A stretch of 49,058 nucleotides of DNA, taken from Phycisphaerae bacterium. Its GTDB lineage: Bacteria; Planctomycetota; Phycisphaerae; Phycisphaerales; SM1A02. Positions 1 to 8,126 of this stretch are shown here, one piece after another. Numbering within the stretch: position 1 is the first letter of the stretch; each line of letters opens with the position of its first letter. Where the stretch lies: NCBI GenBank assembly GCA_016873335.1, contig VGXN01000007.1, positions 1 through 49,058 of the forward strand. The letters are read 5' to 3'. The notes beneath the pieces are model-generated. The model ran no database searches. It had not been told where the DNA came from and worked only from the letters and a program-made list of their open reading frames with translations. Position numbers and translations under genes: made by a program.

Positions 1-2
1 GT

Positions 3-1589
3 GAGGATGCTGACGCGATGGGGCTCGCGCGGTCTGCGATTCAGATTGCTGCAACGCGCGGCGATTTTGGAGCGATTCGGCGGATGGCGCGGCGTATCCC
101 CGCGCTCGCGCGTGGCGGCGACTTCGCGGCGAGCCTTGCGCGCGGCATTGACCTCTACGACAAGGGGCGATCCGCTGCGAGTGAGACGGAACGGCGAACA
201 ACGCTCGATGCGGCTGCGCGCGAACTGCGTGTGGCGCTTGATGGAGGTGGTGCGGAGCAGGCGGTGAGCGCGGCGGTGCGCGAACTGCTCGCGTGGTCGC
301 TGCTCGGAGCTGGGAAGCCATGCGAGGCGTCCGAGTCCTTCGAACGTGCCGCAAGCCAGTCATCCGGCAACAAGGCAGACGAGGCGCTGTGGATGGCGGT
401 TCAGAGCGGCTGTAGCCCCGCATGCAAGACGGCATCGGCTGGTACTTCCCGCTGTGTCGCGTTGGCTCGCGAGTATCTCGCGCGCTTCCAACTCGGCAAT
501 CATGCGTCCAGTGCCGCTGCGATTGTCGGGGAGTCCGATGGCGCCGAGCGAGACGATGTCCTTGTGGAGCGGTTGCTGCAAGACACGCTGCGCGGGGGCG
601 TCCCTCCACAGGTCCGCGAGACTGCGGCGCTGCTGCTCTATCGGCGCTTCCGTGGATCGGATGGAGTACGGCGTGTGCGGGAGGCGCATCGACTGCTTTC
701 GATCGAACCGCTCGCGCCCGAGCGCTGGCCGCCCGAGAGTGTCGACCTCGTTCTGCGACAGCAGCTCGAGGCTGCCCTCGATCCTGTGGTGCTTGACCGC
801 GAGCAGGCGCGCCAGATTCTTGCGCGTGTGGCGACGAAGTACGCCGAAGGGAAGGAGCCCACCGCGATCCGCGCGGAACTTGCGCTGCGGAGGCTCTCGC
901 TTGCCGTCGCAGATCGCGACCGCGTGGGGATGCAGCGCGCGATCGAGAGTGTTCGGCGTGCGGGCGAGTCGCCGTGGCGGGGCATCGCTGAGACCACATT
1001 GATTCGCGGTGCGGAGGCGCTGCTGCTTGCTCCCGCCATCCGATCCGCCGACGCGGTGGAGTTGCGTGGGAGCATCGTCGCTGCCCGAAAGCAACTCATG
1101 ACGCTCGCACTTGCATCGAAGGATCCTGCGCGAATCCAGAGTGCCGAGGTGCAACTCGGCACTTCACTGCTGGACTGTTCACGCTCGCTGCGAGAGGCAG
1201 CTGCCGAAGGCAGCACGCTTCCGTCTGGTCTCGATGCGTCGGCACTTGCGCGCGAGGCGCTTGATGTGGCGAAGGCGATCCTGAAGCAGCGACCTGATGA
1301 TGCGCAGGGCTTTGCCATGCTTGCGGATGCTGCGATCGCCTGCGGTCAGTTCGATGTCGCCTTCGAGGCGCTCGGTCGGCTGGTGGGGTCGCTCCCTTCG
1401 CGCTCGGACGAGTGGTTTGAACGCAAGGCGGACTTGTGCGAACTGCTTGCGCGTGAGAACCCGGATGAGGCGCGCGCGATCCTTCGGCAGCATGTGGTGC
1501 TGATTCCCGATTGGGGACCTGGGAAGGCAGGGCAGCGCTTGGCGCAGGTCGCGCAGCAACTCGGTGTCACGGCGGGGAAGTCGCCATGA
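3..1589 (+). CDS. Helical-repeat (TPR-like) protein, 5' end cut by the window edge
   Basis: I do not recognise a specific family. The frame is open to the left edge of the window. The first ATG is at 18, but the codons before it (Glu-Asp-Ala-Asp-Ala) read like the same helical pattern, so the gene probably begins outside the window. The visible part, over 520 residues, is a succession of Ala/Leu/Arg-rich amphipathic helices with TPR-like spacing, clearest near the C-terminus (after the Asp-Ala-Gln-Gly-Phe-Ala-Met-Leu stretch). No signal peptide or membrane span is visible in this part. The stop codon overlaps the ATG of the next gene (ATGA at 1586-1589), so the two are translationally coupled and probably act together. 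The TPR assignment is inference from repeat spacing only. Confidence 0.7.
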   Translation, partial: EDADAMGLARSAIQIAATRGDFGAIRRMARRIPALARGGDFAASLARGIDLYDKGRSAASETERRTTLDAAARELRVALDGGGAEQAVSAAVRELLAWSLLGAGKPCEASESFERAASQSSGNKADEALWMAVQSGCSPACKTASAGTSRCVALAREYLARFQLGNHASSAAAIVGESDGAERDDVLVERLLQDTLRGGVPPQVRETAALLLYRRFRGSDGVRRVREAHRLLSIEPLAPERWPPESVDLVLRQQLEAALDPVVLDREQARQILARVATKYAEGKEPTAIRAELALRRLSLAVADRDRVGMQRAIESVRRAGESPWRGIAETTLIRGAEALLLAPAIRSADAVELRGSIVAARKQLMTLALASKDPARIQSAEVQLGTSLLDCSRSLREAAAEGSTLPSGLDASALAREALDVAKAILKQRPDDAQGFAMLADAAIACGQFDVAFEALGRLVGSLPSRSDEWFERKADLCELLARENPDEARAILRQHVVLIPDWGPGKAGQRLAQVAQQLGVTAGKSP

Positions 1590-4222
1590 GTGCGGCACGC
1601 CGACTGCTGCGGCTGCCCCTGTCGTGCGATGACCACGCGCTTCTTGGTGTGCCAGTCGGTGCGAGCGGCACAGACGTGATGGACGCACTTCGCGCTCGTC
1701 TGCGCGCTGTCGACCAGGAGATCGGCGTTCCGCCCGACATGGTGTTAAACGCCCGCCGTGAACTGCAGGATGCAGTGCGTCGACTGCTGCTTGTACCTGC
1801 CGCTTCGCCTGTTGGATCGCCTGCCGCATTCGTGCCTTTCGCAGCCGAGCGAGTGCCTGCATCTGGGGCGACCGCTCCCACGCATCAGCCTGTGCACGAC
1901 CTGATCGCAGCCGCAATTCTGCTGCGCCGCGATCGCCGCCGTGCACATCTGCACGTGGCGCGGCTGCTTGCGAAGCGACCATCCATCGGCGTGCTGCGGT
2001 CGGGCAGCGCCCGCGCTGTCGAGGCCCAAGTCGAGGCGTTCAGTCACCAACCGCTCAGCGTTGGTGAAGTGGATGCGCCGCGTGTTCGCCACGCGAAATG
2101 GCTGCTTCCTCTGCTCGTGGTTGGATCGCTCATTGGGCTCGTTGCCGAGGTGACCGTGCTGCGCGGCAAACTGCTGGATGCGCAGCGAGATGCTTCGGAA
2201 GAGGCGGCAGCACTGCGGGCATCTGCGGCGGATGCACAGCGTGCACATGAGCAGGAGATGGAAGCGCAGCGACCACCGCCAAAGGGGACGACGATTCCGC
2301 CCACGCCCGCGACGAAAACCGCGGCGCAGGAGACAACGGGTGGCATGCGTGATGAGCCGCTGCCCCAAGGGAAGAGCGAGCCACCTGTGCCACGCGCAAA
2401 CGAGGCGGGTCGCCTGCTTCGCGACCGATGGCAGCGAACCGCGCGCGTGGCGTTCGACATCGATGTCGATGCGCTTCCGAGCGATCATGATCCGCTCGCC
2501 GAGCCGCTTCGGCAACTGATCGCGCTTGAACGCATGCTTGCCGTCCATCAGGTGGCTGTGCAGTTGGAGGCGGGACAGGACCGCAGTGCGCAATCGTTGC
2601 TCGACACGCTGCCCACCGATGCGGTCATCAAGGTTCCTGCGATGCCGACGCCGCGTCTGAGAAGGAGCGGTGCGGATGATGGACAACTGAAGAAGGCGCT
2701 TGAGCAGCAGCGCGGAGGGAACGATGCGCGCTTGGCGCTGCTGCGTTCCTACCGAACGCGCCCGGAGCTGGCGGGGCCTCTGGATGCGCGTGTCTTGGTG
2801 CAGGAGGCACTGCGGGGACCATCGCGTGGGAGTCGGACGCTTGCTCAAGCGATCCTTGTGGACCGCGGCTCTGATGCGCTCGATGTGCTTGAGGCGGTGG
2901 ACGAACGCTTCCATGAGTGTGTCACGGATCTCTCGCTGCAGCCGATGATCCGCGTGCTCAGCGGAGTGGATCCTGCGGGCGCGGGCGGGGCGGTTGCCGC
3001 TCGTTCGGCGCTCGTTCGGCGCATTCTGGAGATGCGGGGGTCTCGACTGGCTCAACTCGATGATGCGGTCCGCGAAGTGACGATCCGTCTTGTGAAGACG
3101 CGCGGGCTTTCGAGTGCGGAAAGGACCGATCCTGTCGATGCGCTCCGCATGCTCGGGACGGGAGGAAGAAGCACGAAGACCACTGTCCGTGTGCAGACGC
3201 AGCGGGTTCTCGCGGCGCTGGTGCAGACTGGCACGGCACTGCTGGATGAACAGGCCGACCTTCTGGAGACGCGGCGTCCCGCGGACCGAGAGCGGATCCG
3301 AAAGCTGGTCGGTCGTGCGCAGTCCGACCGCCGAGAGAGTGACAGTGCGCTCGGGCAAGCGCTCGTGAATGCACGTGCGCTGCTCGAACTTGATGCGCTC
3401 CAACTTGGCGTTGCGCAACTTCGTGGCGAACGAACAGATCCAACGCCGCCACTCATGGACTATGCGTGGGATCGGCCGATGGAGTCTGCCGTGCAGGACC
3501 GCTGGGCATCACGACTTGGTGAACTCGATCCGCAGCGACCTGCCGCATACTTCTCGCTCGCCGAGGAAGTCGCCGATGCGGATGGCTCGTCGGACTCCCT
3601 GCGGCTTGCCGCGCAGCTCTATGCGCTCGCGGCGACGCTTGATCCATCCGCATATGCCGCATCGAGTGCGCTCGGGCTTGCTGCGCTGCAGCCCAAGACT
3701 CCAGCGGGCACATTGGCGGCAGCGGAGTGGCGCGCCGCAGCACGGCGCTGGAGTCCCGCGCGGATTGCGGCTCTGGATGTCGCGTTGTCCGACCCCTCTG
3801 CAGCCAGTCTTGTGGCGCGGCAGGGGGTTGTCGATGTCATCACCAACATCCGACGCGGGCTCGGACGCGAGGCAATAAAGCGCCTGAAGAGTGTTGCGGT
3901 GCGTTCACTCTTTGACCGCGTCATGCTGAGTGTGCCGGGCGGACCGGCGGCTGTTGAGACGTTGGCGCAGCAGCATGTAAACGCCACGCCGCCCACACTC
4001 GATTTGTCCGTGGAACAGGCGCTGCTTGGCATCGAACTTGCGCTTCTGGCGCCGGATCGGCGACGGTGGTCTGACGCGATCTTGCTCGGTGGCGATGCGC
4101 CCATCTCGGATGCGCCGCTCGGCAGCGCTTCAGAGGTGTTCGGTGCAGATCCGCAGCGAAACAAGTGGAGCCCGGCGCAGGGTTGGACAGCGCAGCCCTC
4201 GCAGGCGGCGCCGCGTCCATGA
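1586..4222 (+). CDS. Single-span membrane protein with J-like N-terminus and helical C-terminal region
   Basis: A protein of 878 residues with no family I can name. The start is the ATG at 1586 that overlaps the previous stop; the same frame stays open further upstream, but that part lies inside the preceding gene. Residues about 8-65 (Leu-Leu-Gly-Val-Pro followed by an amphipathic helix pair) resemble the opening of a J domain but lack the HPD tripeptide. A hydrophobic span lies at about 172-190, followed by a short coiled coil (191-228) and a Pro/Lys-rich linker (229-265). The remaining 600 residues are mostly helical and Ala/Arg-rich, with TPR-like stretches near 680-760. The layout suggests a cytoplasmic head, a membrane anchor and a large second domain that could scaffold partners. 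The convergent next gene ends 26 bases away. Confidence 0.75.
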   Translation: MSAARRLLRLPLSCDDHALLGVPVGASGTDVMDALRARLRAVDQEIGVPPDMVLNARRELQDAVRRLLLVPAASPVGSPAAFVPFAAERVPASGATAPTHQPVHDLIAAAILLRRDRRRAHLHVARLLAKRPSIGVLRSGSARAVEAQVEAFSHQPLSVGEVDAPRVRHAKWLLPLLVVGSLIGLVAEVTVLRGKLLDAQRDASEEAAALRASAADAQRAHEQEMEAQRPPPKGTTIPPTPATKTAAQETTGGMRDEPLPQGKSEPPVPRANEAGRLLRDRWQRTARVAFDIDVDALPSDHDPLAEPLRQLIALERMLAVHQVAVQLEAGQDRSAQSLLDTLPTDAVIKVPAMPTPRLRRSGADDGQLKKALEQQRGGNDARLALLRSYRTRPELAGPLDARVLVQEALRGPSRGSRTLAQAILVDRGSDALDVLEAVDERFHECVTDLSLQPMIRVLSGVDPAGAGGAVAARSALVRRILEMRGSRLAQLDDAVREVTIRLVKTRGLSSAERTDPVDALRMLGTGGRSTKTTVRVQTQRVLAALVQTGTALLDEQADLLETRRPADRERIRKLVGRAQSDRRESDSALGQALVNARALLELDALQLGVAQLRGERTDPTPPLMDYAWDRPMESAVQDRWASRLGELDPQRPAAYFSLAEEVADADGSSDSLRLAAQLYALAATLDPSAYAASSALGLAALQPKTPAGTLAAAEWRAAARRWSPARIAALDVALSDPSAASLVARQGVVDVITNIRRGLGREAIKRLKSVAVRSLFDRVMLSVPGGPAAVETLAQQHVNATPPTLDLSVEQALLGIELALLAPDRRRWSDAILLGGDAPISDAPLGSASEVFGADPQRNKWSPAQGWTAQPSQAAPRP

Positions 4223-4248
4223 TGCGCCGATGACCCGCAACCGACCAG

Positions 4249-5478
4249 TCAGCGCAGCGCCTGATCGAGATCCTCGATCAGATCCGTCACCGCTTCGATA
4301 CCGACCGACAGTCTGACGAGCGAGTCGCTGATGCCAAGTTTCGCGCGCTCATCCGCCGGAACGCTCGCGTGTGTCATGATCGCGGGGTGTTCAATCAGGC
4401 TCTCGACGCCACCGAGACTCTCGGCGAGCGCGAAGATGCGAACGCGCTCGAGAAAGCGTCTGCTTTCCGCGATGCCGCCGCGCAAATGGACCGTGATCAT
4501 GCCGCCGAACGCTGGTTCGCCGGCAAGCCGCATCTGCCGCGCGGCAAGGGCGTGGTGCGGATGCGACGGGAGCCCCGGATAGACGACTTGCTTCACAGCC
4601 GGGTGGCTCTCGAGGTGGCGTGCAATCTGCAGCGCGGAGGTGCAGTGCCGATGCATTCGTACCGCGAGCGTCTTGACGCCGCGGAGCGCGAGATAGGCAT
4701 CGAATGGACCGAGCACACTTCCGATGGCGTTCTGCATGAAACGAAGTCGCTCCGCCAGTTGCGGGCGGGATGTCACGAGGCAACCGCCGACCACATCGCT
4801 GTGCCCGCCGAGGTACTTGGTGGCGGAGTGCATGACGATGTCAATGCCATGTTCGAGTGGGCGCTGCAGCATCGGGGATGCGAAGGTGTTGTCGACGACC
4901 GTGATCGCACCACACGCGTGTCCAAGGCGGGCGAGCGCCTGCACATCCACGATCTTGAGGGTCGGATTGGATGGCGTCTCAGCCCAGATCATCGCAGGAC
5001 GCGCCGCCGCGACCGCGCGCTCGAGACTTTCGGCACTGCCGAGATCCGCGAAAGTCACCTGCAGTCCCTGTGATCGCTTGCGGACACGCTGCAGCAGACG
5101 GTTTGTGCCGCCGTAGACATCATCCATGCAGAGCACGGTGGCACCCGCATCGAGCAGTTCAAGACAGGTGCCGATCGCAGCAAGACCGCTCGCGAAGGCA
5201 AAGCCCCCGCAGGTGCGGTCCTGTGCCTCGGTCAGCCCGCTGGATTCGAGATCCGCAATGCAGCGCTCGAACGCGAAGCGTGTGGCGTTGTGGCTTCTGG
5301 AATACTCATAGCCCTTGTGCACACCCGGCGACTCCTGAATGAAAGTCGACGAGGTGTAGATCGGCGGCATGACGGCTCCCGTGGTCGGGTCCGGCGACTG
5401 CCCCCCATGGATGCAGCGGCTCTCAAGACCAAGCTTCGGGTGACCGTGTGCGCTTGACGAACGATCATGGGATGTCAT
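4249..5478 (-). CDS. PLP-dependent trans-sulfuration enzyme (cystathionine gamma-synthase/lyase family)
   Basis: A 409-residue Cys/Met metabolism PLP enzyme of cystathionine gamma-synthase, gamma-lyase or O-acylhomoserine sulfhydrylase type. Landmarks: the substrate/PLP-phosphate loop Tyr-Glu-Tyr-Ser-Arg-Ser-His-Asn-Ala-Thr-Arg at about 57-67 (the family usually has Gly-Asn-Pro-Thr at its end), Asp196 in Val-Val-Asp-Asn for the pyridine nitrogen, and the Schiff-base Lys221 in Ser-Ala-Thr-Lys-Tyr-Leu-Gly-Gly-His. Length is typical. Family members interconvert homoserine esters, cysteine, cystathionine and sulfide in the cytosol; sequence alone does not settle synthase versus lyase, so no symbol is given. 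It lies 104 bases downstream of ssb on the same strand and may be the last gene of that run or have its own promoter. Confidence 0.93.
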   Translation of the reverse strand: MTSHDRSSSAHGHPKLGLESRCIHGGQSPDPTTGAVMPPIYTSSTFIQESPGVHKGYEYSRSHNATRFAFERCIADLESSGLTEAQDRTCGGFAFASGLAAIGTCLELLDAGATVLCMDDVYGGTNRLLQRVRKRSQGLQVTFADLGSAESLERAVAAARPAMIWAETPSNPTLKIVDVQALARLGHACGAITVVDNTFASPMLQRPLEHGIDIVMHSATKYLGGHSDVVGGCLVTSRPQLAERLRFMQNAIGSVLGPFDAYLALRGVKTLAVRMHRHCTSALQIARHLESHPAVKQVVYPGLPSHPHHALAARQMRLAGEPAFGGMITVHLRGGIAESRRFLERVRIFALAESLGGVESLIEHPAIMTHASVPADERAKLGISDSLVRLSVGIEAVTDLIEDLDQALR

Positions 5479-5546
5479 GCGGACAGGGTACCCCTCCGCG
5501 CAAACTCAGGACCATGCGACCGCGCCGCCGACTCACATGCCGCACG

Positions 5547-5571
5547 GGAAGCACTTCCACGAAGCGCTTCC
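5547..5571 (-). terminator. Hairpin just downstream of ssb
   Basis: An 8-bp stem (GGAAGCGC pairing with GTGCTTCC, read on the minus strand, one G-U pair) with a 9-base loop lies 12 bases beyond the ssb stop codon. No U-run follows, so it is not a textbook intrinsic terminator; it could be a weak terminator or a 3' end-stabilising stem separating ssb from the PLP enzyme gene. Confidence 0.35.
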
Positions 5572-5582
5572 ACCGATCCGCA

Positions 5583-6011
5583 TCAGAACGGAATGTCCTC
5601 GTCGCCCGTTGGCGTGTGGCTGTCGTGGGCGACTGACGTCGTCTTGGCAGCGCCGGCACCCCGCGCTCCACCTTCGCCTGCGGGACCCCCGATGAACTGG
5701 AAGTTCTCGATGACCACTCGCATCTTGGAGCGCTTGGCGCCGTCCTTGTCCGTCCACTGGTCGAGCTTGAGCCGACCTTCGATGAACACTGGACGCCCCT
5801 TGGAGAGGTACTGCTTCATCACTTCCGCCGTGCGCCCCCACGCTTCGCAGTCAACGAAGGTCGTTTCTTCACGGTCCTCGCCTTCCTTGGTGCGGTAGCG
5901 GCGGTTCACCGCCAGCCCGATCTCCGCAACCTGCTGACCGCCCGTGATGCTCCGAAGCTCCACATCACGCGTCAGGTTGCCCATCAAAAACACTTTGTTG
6001 TAATTCGCCAT
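5583..6011 (-). CDS. ssb: Single-stranded DNA-binding protein
   Basis: A 142-residue bacterial SSB that coats single-stranded DNA during replication and repair and recruits partner enzymes. The OB-fold covers residues about 1-110, beginning Met-Ala-Asn-Tyr-Asn-Lys-Val-Phe-Leu-Met-Gly-Asn-Leu-Thr-Arg-Asp and including the usual Trp-Gly-Arg-Thr-Ala and Gly-Arg-Leu-Lys-Leu-Asp-Gln-Trp stretches. A short Gly/Ala linker leads to the partner-binding tail Asp-Glu-Asp-Ile-Pro-Phe at the extreme C-terminus. A GGAGG Shine-Dalgarno stands 8 bases before the ATG. It follows rpsF by 152 bases, the familiar rpsF-ssb order, but the rpsR gene often found next is absent here. Confidence 0.98.
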   Translation of the reverse strand: MANYNKVFLMGNLTRDVELRSITGGQQVAEIGLAVNRRYRTKEGEDREETTFVDCEAWGRTAEVMKQYLSKGRPVFIEGRLKLDQWTDKDGAKRSKMRVVIENFQFIGGPAGEGGARGAGAAKTTSVAHDSHTPTGDEDIPF

Positions 6012-6103
6012 CGTTCTGTCCTCCTGCGTTCGATCCTAGCGCCTTCCCGTCCCACACCAAGAAACAGGGAAGAATTTCTGGAAGCGGGTTGTCCTCCATG
6101 CCA

Positions 6104-6116
6104 CGGGCGAAGCCCG
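6104..6116 (-). terminator. Short GC hairpin between rpsF and ssb
   Basis: A perfect 5-bp stem CGGGC/GCCCG with a UUC loop on the minus strand sits 47 bases past the rpsF stop and about 90 bases before the ssb ATG. No U-run follows. It may attenuate or process the rpsF-ssb transcript; it is too small to be certain. Confidence 0.2.
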
Positions 6117-6163
6117 CGAGCACGGCACTTGAGCCAGTCGCCACCCTCTCGAGAAGCCCGAAG

Positions 6164-6601
6164 TCAGTCGATCACTGGGGCAGGGGCCTGCTCGCCCTCA
6201 CCCTCGGCACCCTCTGGCGCCTGCCGCCGCAGCTTCGCCTCGAGAGCAAGCTTCGCCTGCCCCTCGGCATCCTTCATTTGCTCGGGCGAGAGGTGATCTG
6301 CGCGAACGATGAGCGCTCGGAGCATGCGCTCCGACAAAGTGCAGTCGCGCTCGATCCCGGCCACGATCGACGGCTGGGCGTTGAAGTACGCGAGAAAGTA
6401 GACGCCGCGCTTGTTGCCGCGGACGTCGTAGGCAAGCTTGCGCTCATCCCACTTCACGAGGCTGACAACTTCGCCGCCGTGGCGGGTGATGGACTCGCGG
6501 ACATGCTCTGCAGCCGCCTCAAGATCGGCGGTGACTGCTTGCGGAAAGAGGAAAAGCCCCTCGTACTGACGGGTTGTGGACGATGTGGTGGTGGCAGACA
6601 T
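6164..6601 (-). CDS. rpsF: Ribosomal protein bS6
   Basis: A 145-residue small-subunit protein bS6, which binds the central domain of 16S rRNA together with bS18. The core from Arg-Gln-Tyr-Glu-Gly-Leu-Phe-Leu-Phe-Pro (about 11-20) through the Trp-Asp-Glu-Arg-Lys-Leu-Ala-Tyr segment (51-58) to Arg-Ala-Leu-Ile-Val-Arg is typical, with an extra acidic Glu/Gly/Pro tail after residue 128. The start was chosen at 6601 because an AAGGAG Shine-Dalgarno (6607-6612) stands 5 bases upstream; the frame stays open further upstream but that is not coding. The 125 bases between pth and this start may hold a promoter or an autoregulatory leader, but I could not identify a clear bS6-binding motif. Confidence 0.96.
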   Translation of the reverse strand: MSATTTSSTTRQYEGLFLFPQAVTADLEAAAEHVRESITRHGGEVVSLVKWDERKLAYDVRGNKRGVYFLAYFNAQPSIVAGIERDCTLSERMLRALIVRADHLSPEQMKDAEGQAKLALEAKLRRQAPEGAEGEGEQAPAPVID

Positions 6602-6726
6602 GGATACTCCTTCAGAAAAAGTGTTGGTCTTTGGATGGCGTTGGCCAGTGAGAGATGTTGATCTGTGAATGATGCGTGTCCGTGAACGCGCTCGGTGGCG
6701 CGGTGCGTTGTGTGAAAAGTGGCTCT

Positions 6727-7332
6727 TCAGGCTTGGTCGAGCGTCTCCGAAGCGGGGGCGGATCTCCTGTTGAAGAGGTTCATGCTTGATGCGATGCCAT
6801 CGCGGCACCATGCCTCGCATGCGGCGGCAGCCTGATCGAAAGACTCCTCCGCCACGGGTTGCTGCTCGGGTGTGAAACGCCCAAGCACAAAGTCCGTGGA
6901 TGGCATCGTCGTGGAACGCCCGATGCCCACGCGGCAGCGCGCCCAATCGGGTCGACCGAGCGCACCAAGAATGTCCTGCAGACCGTTGTGACCGCCGGAT
7001 CCGCCCTCGGCGCGCAGACGGATGACGCCGCACGCGAGATCGAGATCGTCGGCCACGACGAGCAGATCGCGTGTGGAGTCGATCTTGTAGAAGCCGATCG
7101 CCTCCGCAACGGAACGCCCGCTGCGGTTCATGAAGGTCTGCGGCTTCAGCAGCAATGTGCGCTCGCCGGCGACGGTCGCTTCCACGACCAGTCCGCCAAA
7201 GCGATTGCGCGCACCCTCTGCAGGTCGATCCGCCCAGCGACGGGCAAGGCGGTCCACCACCTCGAACCCGACATTGTGTCGTGTTCCGGTGTACTGACTG
7301 CCTGGATTGCCGAGTCCGACGATGAGTTTCAT
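6727..7332 (-). CDS. pth: Peptidyl-tRNA hydrolase
   Basis: A 201-residue bacterial Pth, which cleaves the ester bond of peptidyl-tRNA released by stalled ribosomes and so recycles tRNA. It starts Met-Lys-Leu-Ile-Val-Gly-Leu-Gly-Asn-Pro-Gly, with Asn9, the catalytic His19 in Thr-Arg-His-Asn, Asn69 in Phe-Met-Asn-Arg-Ser-Gly and the aspartate of Asp-Asp-Leu-Asp-Leu (about 95), followed by Gly-Gly-His-Asn-Gly-Leu. The start at 7332 gives the conserved N-terminus; the longer open frame is not used. It lies 61 bases after rplY in the widely conserved glmU-prs-rplY-pth order. No strong Shine-Dalgarno was seen. Confidence 0.97.
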   Translation of the reverse strand: MKLIVGLGNPGSQYTGTRHNVGFEVVDRLARRWADRPAEGARNRFGGLVVEATVAGERTLLLKPQTFMNRSGRSVAEAIGFYKIDSTRDLLVVADDLDLACGVIRLRAEGGSGGHNGLQDILGALGRPDWARCRVGIGRSTTMPSTDFVLGRFTPEQQPVAEESFDQAAAACEAWCRDGIASSMNLFNRRSAPASETLDQA

Positions 7333-7393
7333 GGTGCCTCGAGTGTGCCGAGGGTGCCAGGGACGCGGCAGACGCCGCGCCCTGCACCGAGGA

Positions 7394-8080
7394 TCACTTC
7401 TTGTCCGGCTTCTTGTCCGCCTTCTTGTCCTTGTCGCCAACCGCAGCGGCAGGCGCATCTTCCTTCTTTGCGGTGAGCACTTCGGGCTCCGCGACAGCCG
7501 TGGTTGCCGCTGCTTCGCCAACGACCTCTTCGAGCACTGTCTGGATGCGGGCGAGCGCCGCGTGCGGATTGCTGACGGCAACAAGCCCCGCAGCCAACTT
7601 CAGCTGCGAGACGGTCATCAACTCGCCTTCCATCGGCGTGAGATCGACACGGATCGATTCGGGGATATCGCGCACCTTGCAGCGCACCTGCAGTTCCGTG
7701 ATGTCGTGCGTGAGCACGGCACCGACGCGCCGCGCCGCCTCGGGCGTGCCGACGAAATGCAGCGACACGCTGACGGTCACCTCTTCATCGAGATTCACGC
7801 GCGTGAAATCCACATGCACCACGTTGTCGCCGAGCCAGCCGAACTGCAGGTCCTTCACGAGACAGGTCTCGCTGGTGCCGCCGACTTTCAGGTTGAACAC
7901 GTGCAGTCCACGCTTGAGCGCGGAGACCACGGGCTTCTCCTCGATGCTCACATGTGTGGGCTGGGACCCGTGCCCGTAGATCACCGCAGGCAAGCGACCT
8001 GAAGCGCGGAGGCGCTTGGCGTACTTGGTGCCCATGCGGTCACGGGGCTGTGCGTCGAGAATGGGAACTTCATGGCTCAT
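7394..8080 (-). CDS. rplY: Ribosomal protein bL25, long CTC form
   Basis: A 228-residue bL25/general stress protein CTC, which binds 5S rRNA in the large subunit. The 5S-binding domain (about 5-95) contains Arg-Ala-Ser-Gly-Arg-Leu-Pro-Ala-Val-Ile-Tyr-Gly, and the second TL5-type beta domain (about 100-185) ends near Asp-Leu-Thr-Pro-Met-Glu-Gly. A low-complexity Ala/Glu then Lys/Asp tail (after about 195) is an extension seen in many long forms. The start at 8080 is fixed by an AAGGAG box (8088-8093), 7 bases upstream. It lies 46 bases downstream of prs, and the spacer carries a repeated AACCAACC-like motif. Confidence 0.96.
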   Translation of the reverse strand: MSHEVPILDAQPRDRMGTKYAKRLRASGRLPAVIYGHGSQPTHVSIEEKPVVSALKRGLHVFNLKVGGTSETCLVKDLQFGWLGDNVVHVDFTRVNLDEEVTVSVSLHFVGTPEAARRVGAVLTHDITELQVRCKVRDIPESIRVDLTPMEGELMTVSQLKLAAGLVAVSNPHAALARIQTVLEEVVGEAAATTAVAEPEVLTAKKEDAPAAAVGDKDKKADKKPDKK

Positions 8081-8126
8081 GGCAAATCTCCTTTGGTTGG
8101 TTCTCTCTGATTGGTTGGTTCGTGCA

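Noticed and set aside
1745..3418. Minus-strand open frame of 557 codons
   Set aside because: Antisense to the membrane protein gene; rich in Arg/His/Gln with no domain or start signal.
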